From Aquabacterium sp. (GTDB taxonomy: Bacteria > Pseudomonadota > Gammaproteobacteria > Burkholderiales > Burkholderiaceae_C): a stretch of 39,906 nt of DNA. The position numbers and the translations under genes are program-made. Below, piece after piece: positions 16,185 to 24,346 of this stretch (position 1 is its first letter; the number at the start of each line of letters is the position of its first letter). The notes beneath the pieces are model-generated. The model searched no databases. It worked only from the letters and a program-made list of their open reading frames with translations, and had not been told where the DNA came from. The stretch spans positions 8,638 through 48,543 of the forward strand of contig JAKLLB010000022.1 of NCBI GenBank assembly GCA_023150345.1. The letters are read 5' to 3'.

Positions 16185-16670
16185 TCAGCTCTTGGTGAGC
16201 TTGCCGCCGATGAATTCAGACAGCCAGCCGAAACCGGCGCCCAGCACGATCGACGCGATCGTGGGGACGATCGCCGCGGTGGGCGTCATGTCCTTGCCCA
16301 GCAGGATCAAACCGGCCACGCAGGCAAAGCCATACACGCTGGACGGGATCGTCGACAGCATGGGCAGGTGCGCGGCAAGCACGATCAGCGCAGCGCCTAT
16401 GCCCACCGCCACCGGTGCGGCCAGCGCGCCCAACGCGCCGAGCTGCCCGGCCAGCATCACCGAGCCCATGCCGACCAGCGCGCCGAATACCATGCACACC
16501 AGCGTCTTGGTCAGGCCCGCGGACTTGCCACCGTTGTGATAGTGGCTGGCCCAGGCCACGAAGGCCTGCCAGATCTGCACATGCAGGGCCGCCAGCGGGC
16601 CCAGGAACAACCAGGTGGCGACGATGGCCAGCAGGCCGATCGACACGCTCAGGGCTAGCAACAATGGCAT
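16185..16670 (-). CDS. DUF1097 family membrane protein
   Basis: A 161-residue integral membrane protein starting at 16670, with GAGGAG about seven bases upstream of the ATG. It has about five hydrophobic segments (LLALSVSIGLLAIVATWLFL, MVFGALVGMGSVMLAG, LAAPVAVGIGAALIVLAA, SVYGFACVAGLILLG, IASIVLGAGFGWLSEFIGG). The pattern WASHYHNGGKSAGLTKTL and the Gly-rich helices match DUF1097 proteins, such as E. coli YcdZ, whose function is unknown. It stands alone, convergent with glnS. Confidence 0.85.
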   Translation of the reverse strand: MPLLLALSVSIGLLAIVATWLFLGPLAALHVQIWQAFVAWASHYHNGGKSAGLTKTLVCMVFGALVGMGSVMLAGQLGALGALAAPVAVGIGAALIVLAAHLPMLSTIPSSVYGFACVAGLILLGKDMTPTAAIVPTIASIVLGAGFGWLSEFIGGKLTKS

Positions 16671-17082
16671 GGATGTCTCCTCGATGTGTTGGACGCGGCA
16701 GGGGTGCCGGCGGCGATGTTCGGCAGCGTGGCGGACCGCTGCAACTCATCGCTAGTGCGCATGCACGGTGCACGGCGCGCCGTGTTCGAACGAGGGCTTG
16801 CCACCCCCCTGTGCGAACCTGGACCGCGGCGTGCCGCGCTGTCGCACATGGCGCAGGCGATGTGACACCTTGCGCGCCATCCTGGATGGCGGTGTGCTGT
16901 CACGTGTCCAGAGGAGCCCCGCACCTCGATGCCAAGTTCCAGCGCATTTTGGTCGTCGGGGTTCGCCAGGCTCCAGTTCGTCTTCGACGGTCAGGACCGC
17001 GCGAAGGACATCGTCACCGTCCCGGCGACGCGCCGTCTCGTCGTGATGGTGCAATGCACCGCTTGCCCCGCGAGCGGTGCGC
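16671..17082. other. Intergenic stretch without a convincing gene
   Basis: About 410 bases between two minus-strand genes. It must hold the promoter of the DUF1097 gene and the 3' end of the response-regulator transcript. A 54-codon plus-strand frame begins at 16929 (reads MPSSSAFWSSGF..., contains QFVFDGQDRAKDIVTV and two Cys, stops at 17093), with AGGAG about 13 bases upstream. I do not trust it: it overlaps the end of the response-regulator gene by 11 bases and matches nothing I know. The other frames here look like shadows. Confidence 0.45.
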
Positions 17083-17457
17083 TCAGTCGATGAGGGTCAG
17101 CAGCTGGCGCAGCGCTGCCAGCCGGAACGGCTTCGCCAGTGTGCCGGCGGTCGTCAACCCGAGCTCTCGGGCGATGCCCAGTGCCGAATCGAGTGCCCCC
17201 GGGTCCGAGCCGCTGCAGATGATGACGCGTGCGCGGCTTCCGGTCTGCGCCACCTGATGCAGGACTTCGGCGCCGGATGTCCCCGGCAGCGTCAAGTCGA
17301 TCGCAACGTGGGTGGGCTCCCAACTGCGCAGGCAGTCCAGGAAGGAAGGAGCGTCCAGAAACTGCCGGGCTTGAAAGCCCATCGTCTGCGCGCCAGCGAC
17401 CAGGATCTGCCCAACGGTGGCATCGTCGTCCAGAACCAGCAATCTGCCTGTCGCCAT
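17083..17457 (-). CDS. Single-domain response regulator (receiver only)
   Basis: A 124-residue protein made of one receiver domain and nothing else. Start at 17457, with GGAGG about eight bases upstream of the ATG. The acidic cluster is LVLDDDA, the phospho-acceptor Asp is residue 54 (VAIDLTLPG), the Ser/Thr position is in IICSGSD, and the conserved Lys is in LAKPFR. It has no output domain, so it probably acts by protein contact or as a phosphate shuttle. It diverges from the hybrid kinase gene 116 bases away; that kinase has its own receiver, so this pair may form a branched relay. The partner assignment is inferred from position. Confidence 0.92.
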   Translation of the reverse strand: MATGRLLVLDDDATVGQILVAGAQTMGFQARQFLDAPSFLDCLRSWEPTHVAIDLTLPGTSGAEVLHQVAQTGSRARVIICSGSDPGALDSALGIARELGLTTAGTLAKPFRLAALRQLLTLID

Positions 17458-17573
17458 GGCTTGATGCCTCCCACGATCCCGCAATTGGTGCCGATAATGG
17501 CATGGACTGGCGCCAGCCGCCTGGCGTGCCGTGTCGGATCCCGACAACTCCCCCTGAACAAGGCGTTGCACGA

Positions 17574-19799
17574 ATGAGCATCCGCGCGCGGCTGCTGCTG
17601 ATCGCCCTGCTGGCCGCCCTGGTGCCCGCATTGCTCGTGCTGGTGCGCTCGGTCGAGGACCGCGAGGCAATCATTGCGGCAGACACCCAGCGCCTGTCGA
17701 CACTCGCGCAAGACAAGTCCGACGAGCTGTACGAGCGCATACGCGGCACCACCCAGCTTCAATTCGGTCTCGCCCGCGCGCGCGACCTTGACACCGATGA
17801 CAGGGTCGGCTGCTCGGCCTTCCTGTCCGAAGTGCGCGAGTCGCATCCCCAGTACACCGGCATTCTGACGATCCGGCCCGACGGTCGGCTGTTCTGCGAT
17901 TCGCTGCGCTCGGGCCGCGAACTCGACTTGAACGATCGGGACTACTTCCGGCGTGCCGTCGCCGAGAAAGGCGCAGTGGTGCTCGAGCCTGCCTTCGGGC
18001 GGCTCACAGGACGCGCGGTGATGCAGGTAGCGCATCCGGTGCGAGCCGCCAGCGGCGAGCTGCGGTTCGTACTGCTGGCATCGCTGGATCTGGAGAAGAT
18101 CGCGACGTTCGCCGGGCCTGTCGTTCCTGGCGCGCGGCTGCTCATCGTCGACGACAAAGGACTGGTGCTGGCAGCCACGCCTCAAGGCAGCGCTGGCTTC
18201 AAGCCCGGGCAGTCGATCGCCGGTACGCCGCTGTGGCAGTTTGCCGAACCCCGCGACGGGGCCGCCGAGGCCGAGGTGGCCATGCAGGGCGGCGAGTTGA
18301 TGCGGTGGGCCCGTGCCGACAGCAACTCCATCAGCGGCACCCGGGTCCACATGCTGGCAGGCGCGCCGCGCGACGCCATCATCGCCAAGGCACAGCGACG
18401 GCATGCCAATGACATCGTCGCGCTGAGCAGCGTGGCCCTCGCGCTCTTCCTCGCCGTCTGGTTGTTGGCCGAGTTGGCCATACGCCGACCGATCTCGCGC
18501 ATCACGGCGATGGCCCGGCAGTTGGCCAAGGGCGATCTGGCCGCCCGCATCGAGCCGCCGCTGCCTCGAGGTGAGCTGGGCGCGCTGATGGCGTCCATGA
18601 ACCAGACCGCGCAGTCTCTCCAGAACCAGCATGCAGAACTATCGCGACTGAATTCGCGACTGCTCCAATCGCAAACCATGGAGGCCATAGGCCAACTGAC
18701 AGGCGGGGTCGCACACGACTTCAACAACCTGCTCACTGTCGTGTTGGGCAATGCCGATCTGCTGTCCGAGTTGTGCAAGGACGACCCGGCCCGGCACCAG
18801 CTCGCCGACATGATCGGGGCGGCTGCGCAGCGTGGCGCGGCACTGACGCAGCAACTGCTCGCTTTTGCGCGCAAGCAACCCCTGGACCCCAAGGTGGTGG
18901 ACGTCAATCAACTCGTTGCTGCGCTAGACCCGATGCTGCGTCGCACCATAGGCGAACACATCGAGATCGAGATGGTGCGGGGGGCGGGCCTGTGGCCGGC
19001 CATGGTCGATGCCGTACAGCTCGAGAACGCACTGCTCAACTTGTGCCTGAACGCCCGCGACGCGATGCCGACCGGCGGCAAGCTCACGCTCGAAACCGCC
19101 AATGCCGCGCTGGATCAACGCTATGCGGACCAGCACCCGGACGTTTCACCCGGGCAATACGTGATGCTCGCGGTCTCCGACTCAGGCAGTGGCATATCGC
19201 CCGAGCATCTGGCTCGAGTATTCGAGCCCTTCTTCACCACCAAGGAAAAAGGGCGCGGCACTGGTCTCGGGCTCGCCATGGTCTACGGCTTCGTCAAGCA
19301 ATCCGCCGGGCATGTCGGCATCTATTCCGAGATCGGGCATGGCACAACGGTGAAGCTGTACTTGCCCAGGGCCATCGGTGCTCCGGCAATCAACAGCGAA
19401 CCGCAGCCGTGCGAACCGGCACCCCGCGGGGGCACGGAAACGGTGCTCGTGGTGGAAGACGATGATCCGGTGCGCCAGCTCGCTTGCCACGAGCTGCGTG
19501 CGCTGGGGTACCGGGTATTGGACGCCTCCTCAGGCCCGATGGCCCTGCGCCACCTCGAGGGTGCTGAACCGGTCGATCTGCTGTTCACCGATATCGTGAT
19601 GCCCGGCGGGATGTCAGGGCGCCAGCTGGCCGATGCAGCACAGGCGCTGCGTCCGGGCATGAGAGTGCTCTACACGTCGGGCTACACCGAGAACGCCATC
19701 GTGCATCATGGCCGACTCGATGCTGGCGTCATGCTGCTGCCAAAACCATACCGGCGCGCCGAACTCGCCCGCGCCGTTCGCGTAGCGCTGGGCGGTTGA
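17574..19799 (+). CDS. Hybrid sensor histidine kinase (Cache-like, HAMP, HisKA, HATPase, REC)
   Basis: A 741-residue protein. The N-terminal membrane segment (RLLLIALLAALVPALLVLV) is followed by a periplasmic sensor of about 240 residues with Cache/PDC-like features (YTGILTIRPDGRLFCDS, DRDYFRRAVAEKGAVVLEPA, GRAVMQVAHPVR). Then come a second membrane segment near residues 283-300 and a HAMP domain. The HisKA motif GGVAHDFNNLL has His 381; the ATPase domain has NLCLNARDAMP, SDSGSGI and GTGLGLAMVYG; a C-terminal receiver has Asp 673 in FTDIVMPGG. The FNNLL form of the H-box is usual for kinases of the PAS/NtrB-like hybrid class. The upstream frame in the same phase extends to 17229 but crosses the divergent promoter region, so I use 17574. 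Confidence 0.94.
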   Translation: MSIRARLLLIALLAALVPALLVLVRSVEDREAIIAADTQRLSTLAQDKSDELYERIRGTTQLQFGLARARDLDTDDRVGCSAFLSEVRESHPQYTGILTIRPDGRLFCDSLRSGRELDLNDRDYFRRAVAEKGAVVLEPAFGRLTGRAVMQVAHPVRAASGELRFVLLASLDLEKIATFAGPVVPGARLLIVDDKGLVLAATPQGSAGFKPGQSIAGTPLWQFAEPRDGAAEAEVAMQGGELMRWARADSNSISGTRVHMLAGAPRDAIIAKAQRRHANDIVALSSVALALFLAVWLLAELAIRRPISRITAMARQLAKGDLAARIEPPLPRGELGALMASMNQTAQSLQNQHAELSRLNSRLLQSQTMEAIGQLTGGVAHDFNNLLTVVLGNADLLSELCKDDPARHQLADMIGAAAQRGAALTQQLLAFARKQPLDPKVVDVNQLVAALDPMLRRTIGEHIEIEMVRGAGLWPAMVDAVQLENALLNLCLNARDAMPTGGKLTLETANAALDQRYADQHPDVSPGQYVMLAVSDSGSGISPEHLARVFEPFFTTKEKGRGTGLGLAMVYGFVKQSAGHVGIYSEIGHGTTVKLYLPRAIGAPAINSEPQPCEPAPRGGTETVLVVEDDDPVRQLACHELRALGYRVLDASSGPMALRHLEGAEPVDLLFTDIVMPGGMSGRQLADAAQALRPGMRVLYTSGYTENAIVHHGRLDAGVMLLPKPYRRAELARAVRVALGG

Positions 19800-19913
19800 G
19801 CCTATGAGCGGGTGCCGCGGTCTCGACTTGCGAACGCTTACCGCTTGAAACCCCGCAGGCGAGCGCGCTCTGGCACAACCGGCCCTGTTGCCGTTGCTTC
19901 CGGAGCCGCCGCC

Positions 19914-21593
19914 ATGCCCTCGCTGTCGATCGTCACGCCTGCCCACCGCTCGAGCCGGCTCGTCTCGGCGCTGTTGCTTCTGGCGGCGTGCACACTGGGC
20001 ATGGCCCCGGCGGCGCGGGCCGGCACGGCCTTGTGCCCAGCCGTTGCTCCGGCGCAAGGTTCCGCGGTACGCAGCGGCGCGCCGCTGCTGCCGGCTGACA
20101 ACTGGTGGAATCTCGACATCCGCTCGGCGCCGGTCGACGCCCGCTCCGACGCTTTCATCGCGTTCATCAACAACGGCGGCACGCGGCGCCTGCACCCCGA
20201 CTTCGGCGGCGAAGAGTCGCCCGGCAGTGTGGGCATCTACGGCTTCCCCTACGCGGTGGTCGATGCCGGCCAGGTGAAGTTGCCGGTCGCCTTCGACTAT
20301 GCCGACGAAAGCGATGGCATCGACCACACCACGGGTGCCTCGCTGCCGTTCTACCCGATCCCGACGCAGGCCATCACGCAGCCCCACTGGGTGGAGGGCG
20401 GAGCGCCGGCCAATGTCGACCAGCGCGCCAGCAGCGACCGGCACCTGCTGATGATCGACTGCAGCGCCAACCACCTGTACGAGCTCTACAACGTCTGGTA
20501 CGACGCCACCCGCGGCCGCTGGCTGGCCGGATCGGGGGCCTTCTTCGACCTGAACACCAACCAGCGCCGCCCAGAGGGCTGGACATCGGCGGACGCCGCC
20601 GGCCTGGCCATCTTCCCCGGCCTGGTCCGCTACGACGAGGTCTACGACCCCGCTGTCACCGAGATCGGCCACGCCTTCCGCGTCACCGTTCGCGCCACCA
20701 ACGGCTACGTCTGGCCGGCCTCCCACCGCGCCGGCAGCAACAGCAGCGCCCTGCCCATGGGGGCCCGGCTGCGTTTGAAGGCCAGCGTGAACGGCAGCGA
20801 CCCGGTGCTGCGCACGAACGACCCGCAGATGCGCAAGATCTTCCGCGCGATGCAGACCTGGGGCCTGATCGTGGCCGACAACGGTTCGGACATGTACGTT
20901 TCCGGCACCTTCGATACGCGCTGGAACAACGACATCCTGAACCCGGCCTTCCGGTTGCTGTCGGCCAGCGACTTCGAGGTCATCGAACTGGGCTGGAACC
21001 CGGTGGGCACCGCCCCGGCACTGGCCACTCTGGCGGTGAACCCCAGCAGCGTCACGGGTGGCACTGGCGGAACCGGCACGGTCACGCTCACCGCCGCCGC
21101 GCCGGCGGGCGGCGCTGTCGTGGGACTGGCCAGCGCAAACCCGGTCGTGGGCGTGCCGCTGTCGGTGGCCGTGGCACAAGGCGCCAGCAGTGCCAGCTTC
21201 GGCTACAGCACGCAAGCGGTGACCATCGATACCGCGGTGGTGCTGACTGCCACCTACGCCGGCATCGCCCGCACCGCCACGGTCACCGTGCAACCGGCAC
21301 CGGCGCCGGCACCTTCGGCGTTGCAACTGCAACCCCAGCGCGTGCGGGGCAGCCAACCGGCTCTTGCCACCGTCACCCTGAGCGCCCCCGCTCCCGCCGC
21401 GGGGTTGGTGCTGAACCTGGCATCGTCCAATACAGCACTGGCGCAGGTACCGGCCAGCATCACGGTGGCCGCAGGCGCCAGCAGCGCCGCCTTCCAGGTG
21501 AGCACCGCACCGACGCGGCGCACGCGCAATGTGACCATCAGCGCCTCGTCCAGCGGGAAGACGGTACGCGCCACGCTCACGGTGACGCGTTGA
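19914..21593 (+). CDS. Secreted protein with conserved N-terminal domain and Ig-like repeats
   Basis: A 559-residue protein; the start at 19914 has CGGAG about nine bases upstream and gives a good signal peptide (VSALLLLAACTLGMAPAARAG). The N-terminal domain, about residues 50-360, has the pattern LLPADNWWNLDIRSAPVDAR, LHPDFGG, GFPYAVV, VAFDYADESD, FYPIP, DRHLLMIDC, LYELYNVWYD, SGAFFDL, PEGWTSADAAGLAIFPGLVR, GYVWPASH and GLIVADNGSDMY. From memory this pattern recurs in secreted proteins of actinobacteria and acidobacteria with no known function. Two Ig-like domains of the bacterial surface type fill the C-terminus (about 370-460 and 470-559), each ending in an AGASSAxF segment. The domain ends in Arg without an anchor. 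Role unknown; a carbohydrate- or surface-binding enzyme is possible but not supported by any catalytic motif I recognise. Confidence 0.88.
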   Translation: MPSLSIVTPAHRSSRLVSALLLLAACTLGMAPAARAGTALCPAVAPAQGSAVRSGAPLLPADNWWNLDIRSAPVDARSDAFIAFINNGGTRRLHPDFGGEESPGSVGIYGFPYAVVDAGQVKLPVAFDYADESDGIDHTTGASLPFYPIPTQAITQPHWVEGGAPANVDQRASSDRHLLMIDCSANHLYELYNVWYDATRGRWLAGSGAFFDLNTNQRRPEGWTSADAAGLAIFPGLVRYDEVYDPAVTEIGHAFRVTVRATNGYVWPASHRAGSNSSALPMGARLRLKASVNGSDPVLRTNDPQMRKIFRAMQTWGLIVADNGSDMYVSGTFDTRWNNDILNPAFRLLSASDFEVIELGWNPVGTAPALATLAVNPSSVTGGTGGTGTVTLTAAAPAGGAVVGLASANPVVGVPLSVAVAQGASSASFGYSTQAVTIDTAVVLTATYAGIARTATVTVQPAPAPAPSALQLQPQRVRGSQPALATVTLSAPAPAAGLVLNLASSNTALAQVPASITVAAGASSAAFQVSTAPTRRTRNVTISASSSGKTVRATLTVTR

Positions 21594-21721
21594 CCCGATC
21601 AAGCGATCGACTCAGGAATCGCGACACGTTCGCGGTGCGCCTGGCTCGATCCAGCCGAGTGGCCGGAACAAGGCCAGTTGGCACGCGCCGCGCGGCGGGA
21701 TCTGATCGACAAGACTCAAAC

Positions 21722-21750
21722 TTGACTTACCACGTAAGCCAACTTAGGAT
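21722..21750 (+). promoter_or_regulatory. Promoter with embedded palindrome for the toxin-antitoxin pair
   Basis: TTGACT at 21722-21727 and TAGGAT at 21745-21750 are separated by exactly 17 bases, a close match to a sigma-70 promoter, 31 bases before the antitoxin start. The perfect inverted repeat CTTAC-CAC-GTAAG at 21726-21738 overlaps the -35 element and spacer. That is where the antitoxin or the toxin-antitoxin complex would bind to repress its own operon, as is usual for AbrB-type antitoxins. Confidence 0.7.
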
Positions 21751-21780
21751 GACGCACCATTCCTGGTTAGTGGAACCCTG

Positions 21781-22044
21781 ATGCCGACGATCCTCGTCTC
21801 GACCAAAGGCCAGGTCGTGCTGCCTGCCGAATTGCGGCGGCGGCTCGGCATGGGGGCAGGCGCCAGGATTGAGGTGCTCGAGGAGTCCGACGGCTTGAAG
21901 CTGCGCGTTGTCCGACCGGTTGCCACGGTCGACCTGACCAGCATGGCTGGCATGGTCAAGGCACCGGCCCGCGGGACGCCCCGTCGCCTGGAAGACTTCG
22001 ACCCTGCATCGCTGTTGACGCGCTCGCCACGTGGGCGCCCATGA
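21781..22044 (+). CDS. AbrB/MazE-type antitoxin (VapB-like)
   Basis: An 87-residue protein with an N-terminal SpoVT-AbrB swapped-hairpin DNA-binding domain: VSTKGQVVLPAELRRRLGMGAGARIEVLEE, the standard pattern of this family. The C-terminal half (VDLTSMAGMVKAPARGTPRRLEDFDPASLL) is the segment that in related antitoxins wraps the toxin. It overlaps the PIN toxin gene by four bases (ATGA at 22041-22044), a hallmark of type II toxin-antitoxin operons. Expected role: neutralises the toxin and represses the operon through the palindrome at 21726-21738. The ribosome binding site is weak. Confidence 0.93.
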   Translation: MPTILVSTKGQVVLPAELRRRLGMGAGARIEVLEESDGLKLRVVRPVATVDLTSMAGMVKAPARGTPRRLEDFDPASLLTRSPRGRP

Positions 22045-22448
22045 GATCCCTCGACACGAACGTGCTGGCACGGTTCTTTGTCGACGATCCCGACGACCCG
22101 CAGGCGGCAAAGCAAAGACCTGCTGCCGCGGCGGCGCTCGCCCAGCGATCGTTTGTCTCGGTGACCGTTCTGCTTGAACTGGAATGGGTCTTGCGCGGCT
22201 TCTACGAATTGCCGGCGCGGGACACATCTCGCGTATTGCGCGCATTGGCGAGCATCGAGCACATTGCGATGGAAGACCGCGACGGCGTCATGACGGCGCT
22301 CGACGGGCTTGACAAGGGTCTGGACTTCGCGGACGCCCTTCACCTGGCGCGCAGTTCGCGCGCCACGTCCTTCGCAACCTTCGATCAACGCCTGGCGAAG
22401 CGCGCCAAGTCGCTCTCGCTGGCACCACCCGTCGAGCTTCTGAGGTGA
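22041..22448 (+). CDS. PIN-domain toxin (VapC-like ribonuclease)
   Basis: A 135-residue PIN-domain protein. The acidic residues of the metal site are visible: Asp in RSLDTNVLARF at the N-terminus, Glu in VLLELEWVLRG, and the Asp residues in GLDFADALHLA, followed by FATFDQRL. PIN toxins of VapBC systems cut specific RNAs, often initiator tRNA or rRNA; the target here cannot be read from sequence. Translation is coupled to the antitoxin by the ATGA overlap. The final residues end 32 bases before the convergent NUDIX gene stop. All catalytic positions look intact, so the module is probably active. Confidence 0.93.
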   Translation: MRSLDTNVLARFFVDDPDDPQAAKQRPAAAAALAQRSFVSVTVLLELEWVLRGFYELPARDTSRVLRALASIEHIAMEDRDGVMTALDGLDKGLDFADALHLARSSRATSFATFDQRLAKRAKSLSLAPPVELLR

Positions 22449-22480
22449 GCACGCCTTTGCGCATGCCACCGCAGCCACTC

Positions 22481-23020
22481 TCACCACACCGACATCGCGC
22501 GCAGGCCCAGGTGTCGCACCTGCGGAAAGCCGGCGGCTCGGTCGGTCCAGTAGTCGCCCTGGAGGACAGATGGAAACACTGCCAGGCGAGCCACTTCGGC
22601 CCGGGTGTGCCACGCCGCCTCGACAATGTGCTCGCCCGTGGCGCCGGGTTGATCCACCGACAGGGTGCCGCCGCACCAACGGGCGGTGAACCAGAACTTG
22701 CAGTACCGCATGTGCGGGTTGTGGAACTCCTCCACGTAGACCAGGCGGTCTGGTTCCACCGCCAGGCCGGTTTCCTCGTGCACCTCGCGCGCGGCCGCCG
22801 CAGCCAGAGATTCGGTGCCGATGACACCCCCGCCCGGCGCCACCCAGAAGTCATAACGGCCCGGTCGAAAGTGGCGCACCAGCAGCAGGCGCCCGTCATG
22901 CTCGACGAATGCGCCTGCGCTGATGCGGTGCGCCATCTCGGGCGGTACCGGCGCTGGCGGACCGTCACCCGGAACTGACGAGCCAATCGGGGTCACCTTC
23001 ACTCCTTCCAGCGAGATCAT
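22481..23020 (-). CDS. NUDIX hydrolase
   Basis: A 179-residue NUDIX protein. The Nudix box is complete: G-x5-E-x7-REVHEETGL within GGGVIGTESLAAAAAREV. The preceding segment RISAGAFVEHDGRLLLVRHF is the usual beta-strand entry. NUDIX enzymes cleave nucleoside diphosphates linked to other groups; the substrate here is not evident. The start at 23020 gives a four-base overlap (ATGA) with the stop of the FAD oxidoreductase gene, so it is translated with that gene; a start six codons upstream (23038) is less likely. The C-terminus is rich in Arg, Trp and Ala with no extra domain. Confidence 0.93.
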   Translation of the reverse strand: MISLEGVKVTPIGSSVPGDGPPAPVPPEMAHRISAGAFVEHDGRLLLVRHFRPGRYDFWVAPGGGVIGTESLAAAAAREVHEETGLAVEPDRLVYVEEFHNPHMRYCKFWFTARWCGGTLSVDQPGATGEHIVEAAWHTRAEVARLAVFPSVLQGDYWTDRAAGFPQVRHLGLRAMSVW

Positions 23021-24327
23021 GCCGCCGGCGGCGAGCACCTTTCACGCCAGGCATCGCGGGCTTGCGCCCACCAGTAGGTGGCCTGGGCGGCAGCCAGCCC
23101 GGCGGCACCCCAAGTGCGCGGCAAGCCGTAGCGGACCAGCCCTTCGGGCAGTGGGCGGTCCTCGGCAATGGCCGCCGCCAGCGCTTCGCCCGCCACAGTG
23201 GTGGGCGCCACGCCGTGGCCGCCGAAGCTTTGCGCGTGCCAGGCGCCCGTTGCCGGGCCCGACGTGAGCCGTCCGACCTGAGGCATCTTGTGTCGTGCGT
23301 AGCTCATCAACCCGCCCCAGGCGTGGGTGATGCGGACGTCGGCCAGGCCCGGGTAGACCCGCAGCATGTCGCGGCGCAGGAATTCGGCGATCGCGGCCGG
23401 TGTGCGCTGCGCCACCGCGATGCGCCCGCCCCACAGGATGCGGGTGTCCGGCAGCACGCGGTAGTAGTCGAATGCGAAACGCGTGTCGTAGATGGCGGCA
23501 GCGCCGGGAATGAACTCGCGCACCCGCTCGCCCAGCGGCTCGGTGGCCATCACGTAGGTGGCGATCGGCAGCATCGCCCTCTCGAGCGCCGGTACCAGGG
23601 TGCGCAGGTAGCCGCCGCCGGCCACCACCAGGTGCTCGCAGCGCAGTTCGCCTTCGGCCGTGCGCACGCTCCAGCCGCAGCCGTCGCGAGCCACAGACAC
23701 GACCGGCGAGTCCTCGTGGACACGCGCCCCTGCCTGCGCGATCGCCCCTGCCAGACCCGCGGCGTACTTCAGCGGATGGAAGTGAAAGGCATCGGGCTCC
23801 AGCAGCGCCGCGCTGTAGCGCCGCGTGCGCACATGGGCCGCGAGGCCGGCTCGATCGACCGATTGCCAATGAACGCCGAAGTACTCGGCCATCAACCGCT
23901 GCTGTCGCTGCAGGATGCGATCGTCACCGAACCAGTTGGCCAGCAGCGCGCCCCCTTCGACGGCATCGCATTCGATGCCATGTCGGCGGATGCGCTCGCG
24001 GATCAGCGCCACCGCCGCGCGGGTAAGCGCGTAGGTGCTGCGTGCCAGCGCGGGGCCGAGCTGCACCAGCAGGTCGGCGCAGTCCAGGCTGTACCCGCCG
24101 AACACGAAACCGCCGTTGCGACCCGAGGCGCCATGGCCGATGCGCCCCGCCTCGACGAGGGCCACGTCGCGCATGCCGCGCTCGACCAGGCCCATGGCCG
24201 TGGCCAGGCCCGCGTAGCCGCCGCCGACGATGCCCACGCGAGCCTCGTGCCGGCCCACCATCCGAACGGCCGCCGCGCGCGGCGGCAAGGTGGCGAGGTA
24301 ATAGCTGTCGTCAGCGGCCAGCGTCAT
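23017..24327 (-). CDS. FAD-dependent amine/amino acid oxidoreductase (DAO family)
   Basis: A 436-residue flavoprotein of the glycine oxidase/DadA/PuuB class. The dinucleotide-binding motif is VGIVGGGYAGLATA at about residues 31-44, the FAD ribose contact is the Glu in VALVEAGRIG, and GASGRNGGFVFGG follows as in PuuB-type enzymes. Later segments include HLVVAGGGYLRTLVP and, near the C-terminus, HAQSFGGHGVAPTTVAGEAL, the FAD-capping pattern. Enzymes of this class oxidise amines or amino acids such as gamma-glutamylputrescine or D-amino acids and pass electrons to O2 or quinone; the substrate here is unknown. It starts 19 bases after the beta-helix gene and overlaps the NUDIX gene by four bases. 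Confidence 0.9.
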   Translation of the reverse strand: MTLAADDSYYLATLPPRAAAVRMVGRHEARVGIVGGGYAGLATAMGLVERGMRDVALVEAGRIGHGASGRNGGFVFGGYSLDCADLLVQLGPALARSTYALTRAAVALIRERIRRHGIECDAVEGGALLANWFGDDRILQRQQRLMAEYFGVHWQSVDRAGLAAHVRTRRYSAALLEPDAFHFHPLKYAAGLAGAIAQAGARVHEDSPVVSVARDGCGWSVRTAEGELRCEHLVVAGGGYLRTLVPALERAMLPIATYVMATEPLGERVREFIPGAAAIYDTRFAFDYYRVLPDTRILWGGRIAVAQRTPAAIAEFLRRDMLRVYPGLADVRITHAWGGLMSYARHKMPQVGRLTSGPATGAWHAQSFGGHGVAPTTVAGEALAAAIAEDRPLPEGLVRYGLPRTWGAAGLAAAQATYWWAQARDAWRERCSPPAA

Positions 24328-24346
24328 GAATGGCGGTCAGGCAGCG

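Noticed and set aside
16929-17093. 54-codon plus-strand frame in the gap before the single-domain receiver gene
   Set aside because: Weakly placed ribosome binding site, overlap with the receiver gene, and no resemblance to a known small protein; noted in the intergenic entry only.
17229-17573. Upstream extension of the hybrid kinase frame
   Set aside because: It crosses the divergent promoter and the receiver gene on the other strand; the membrane segment starts right after 17574.
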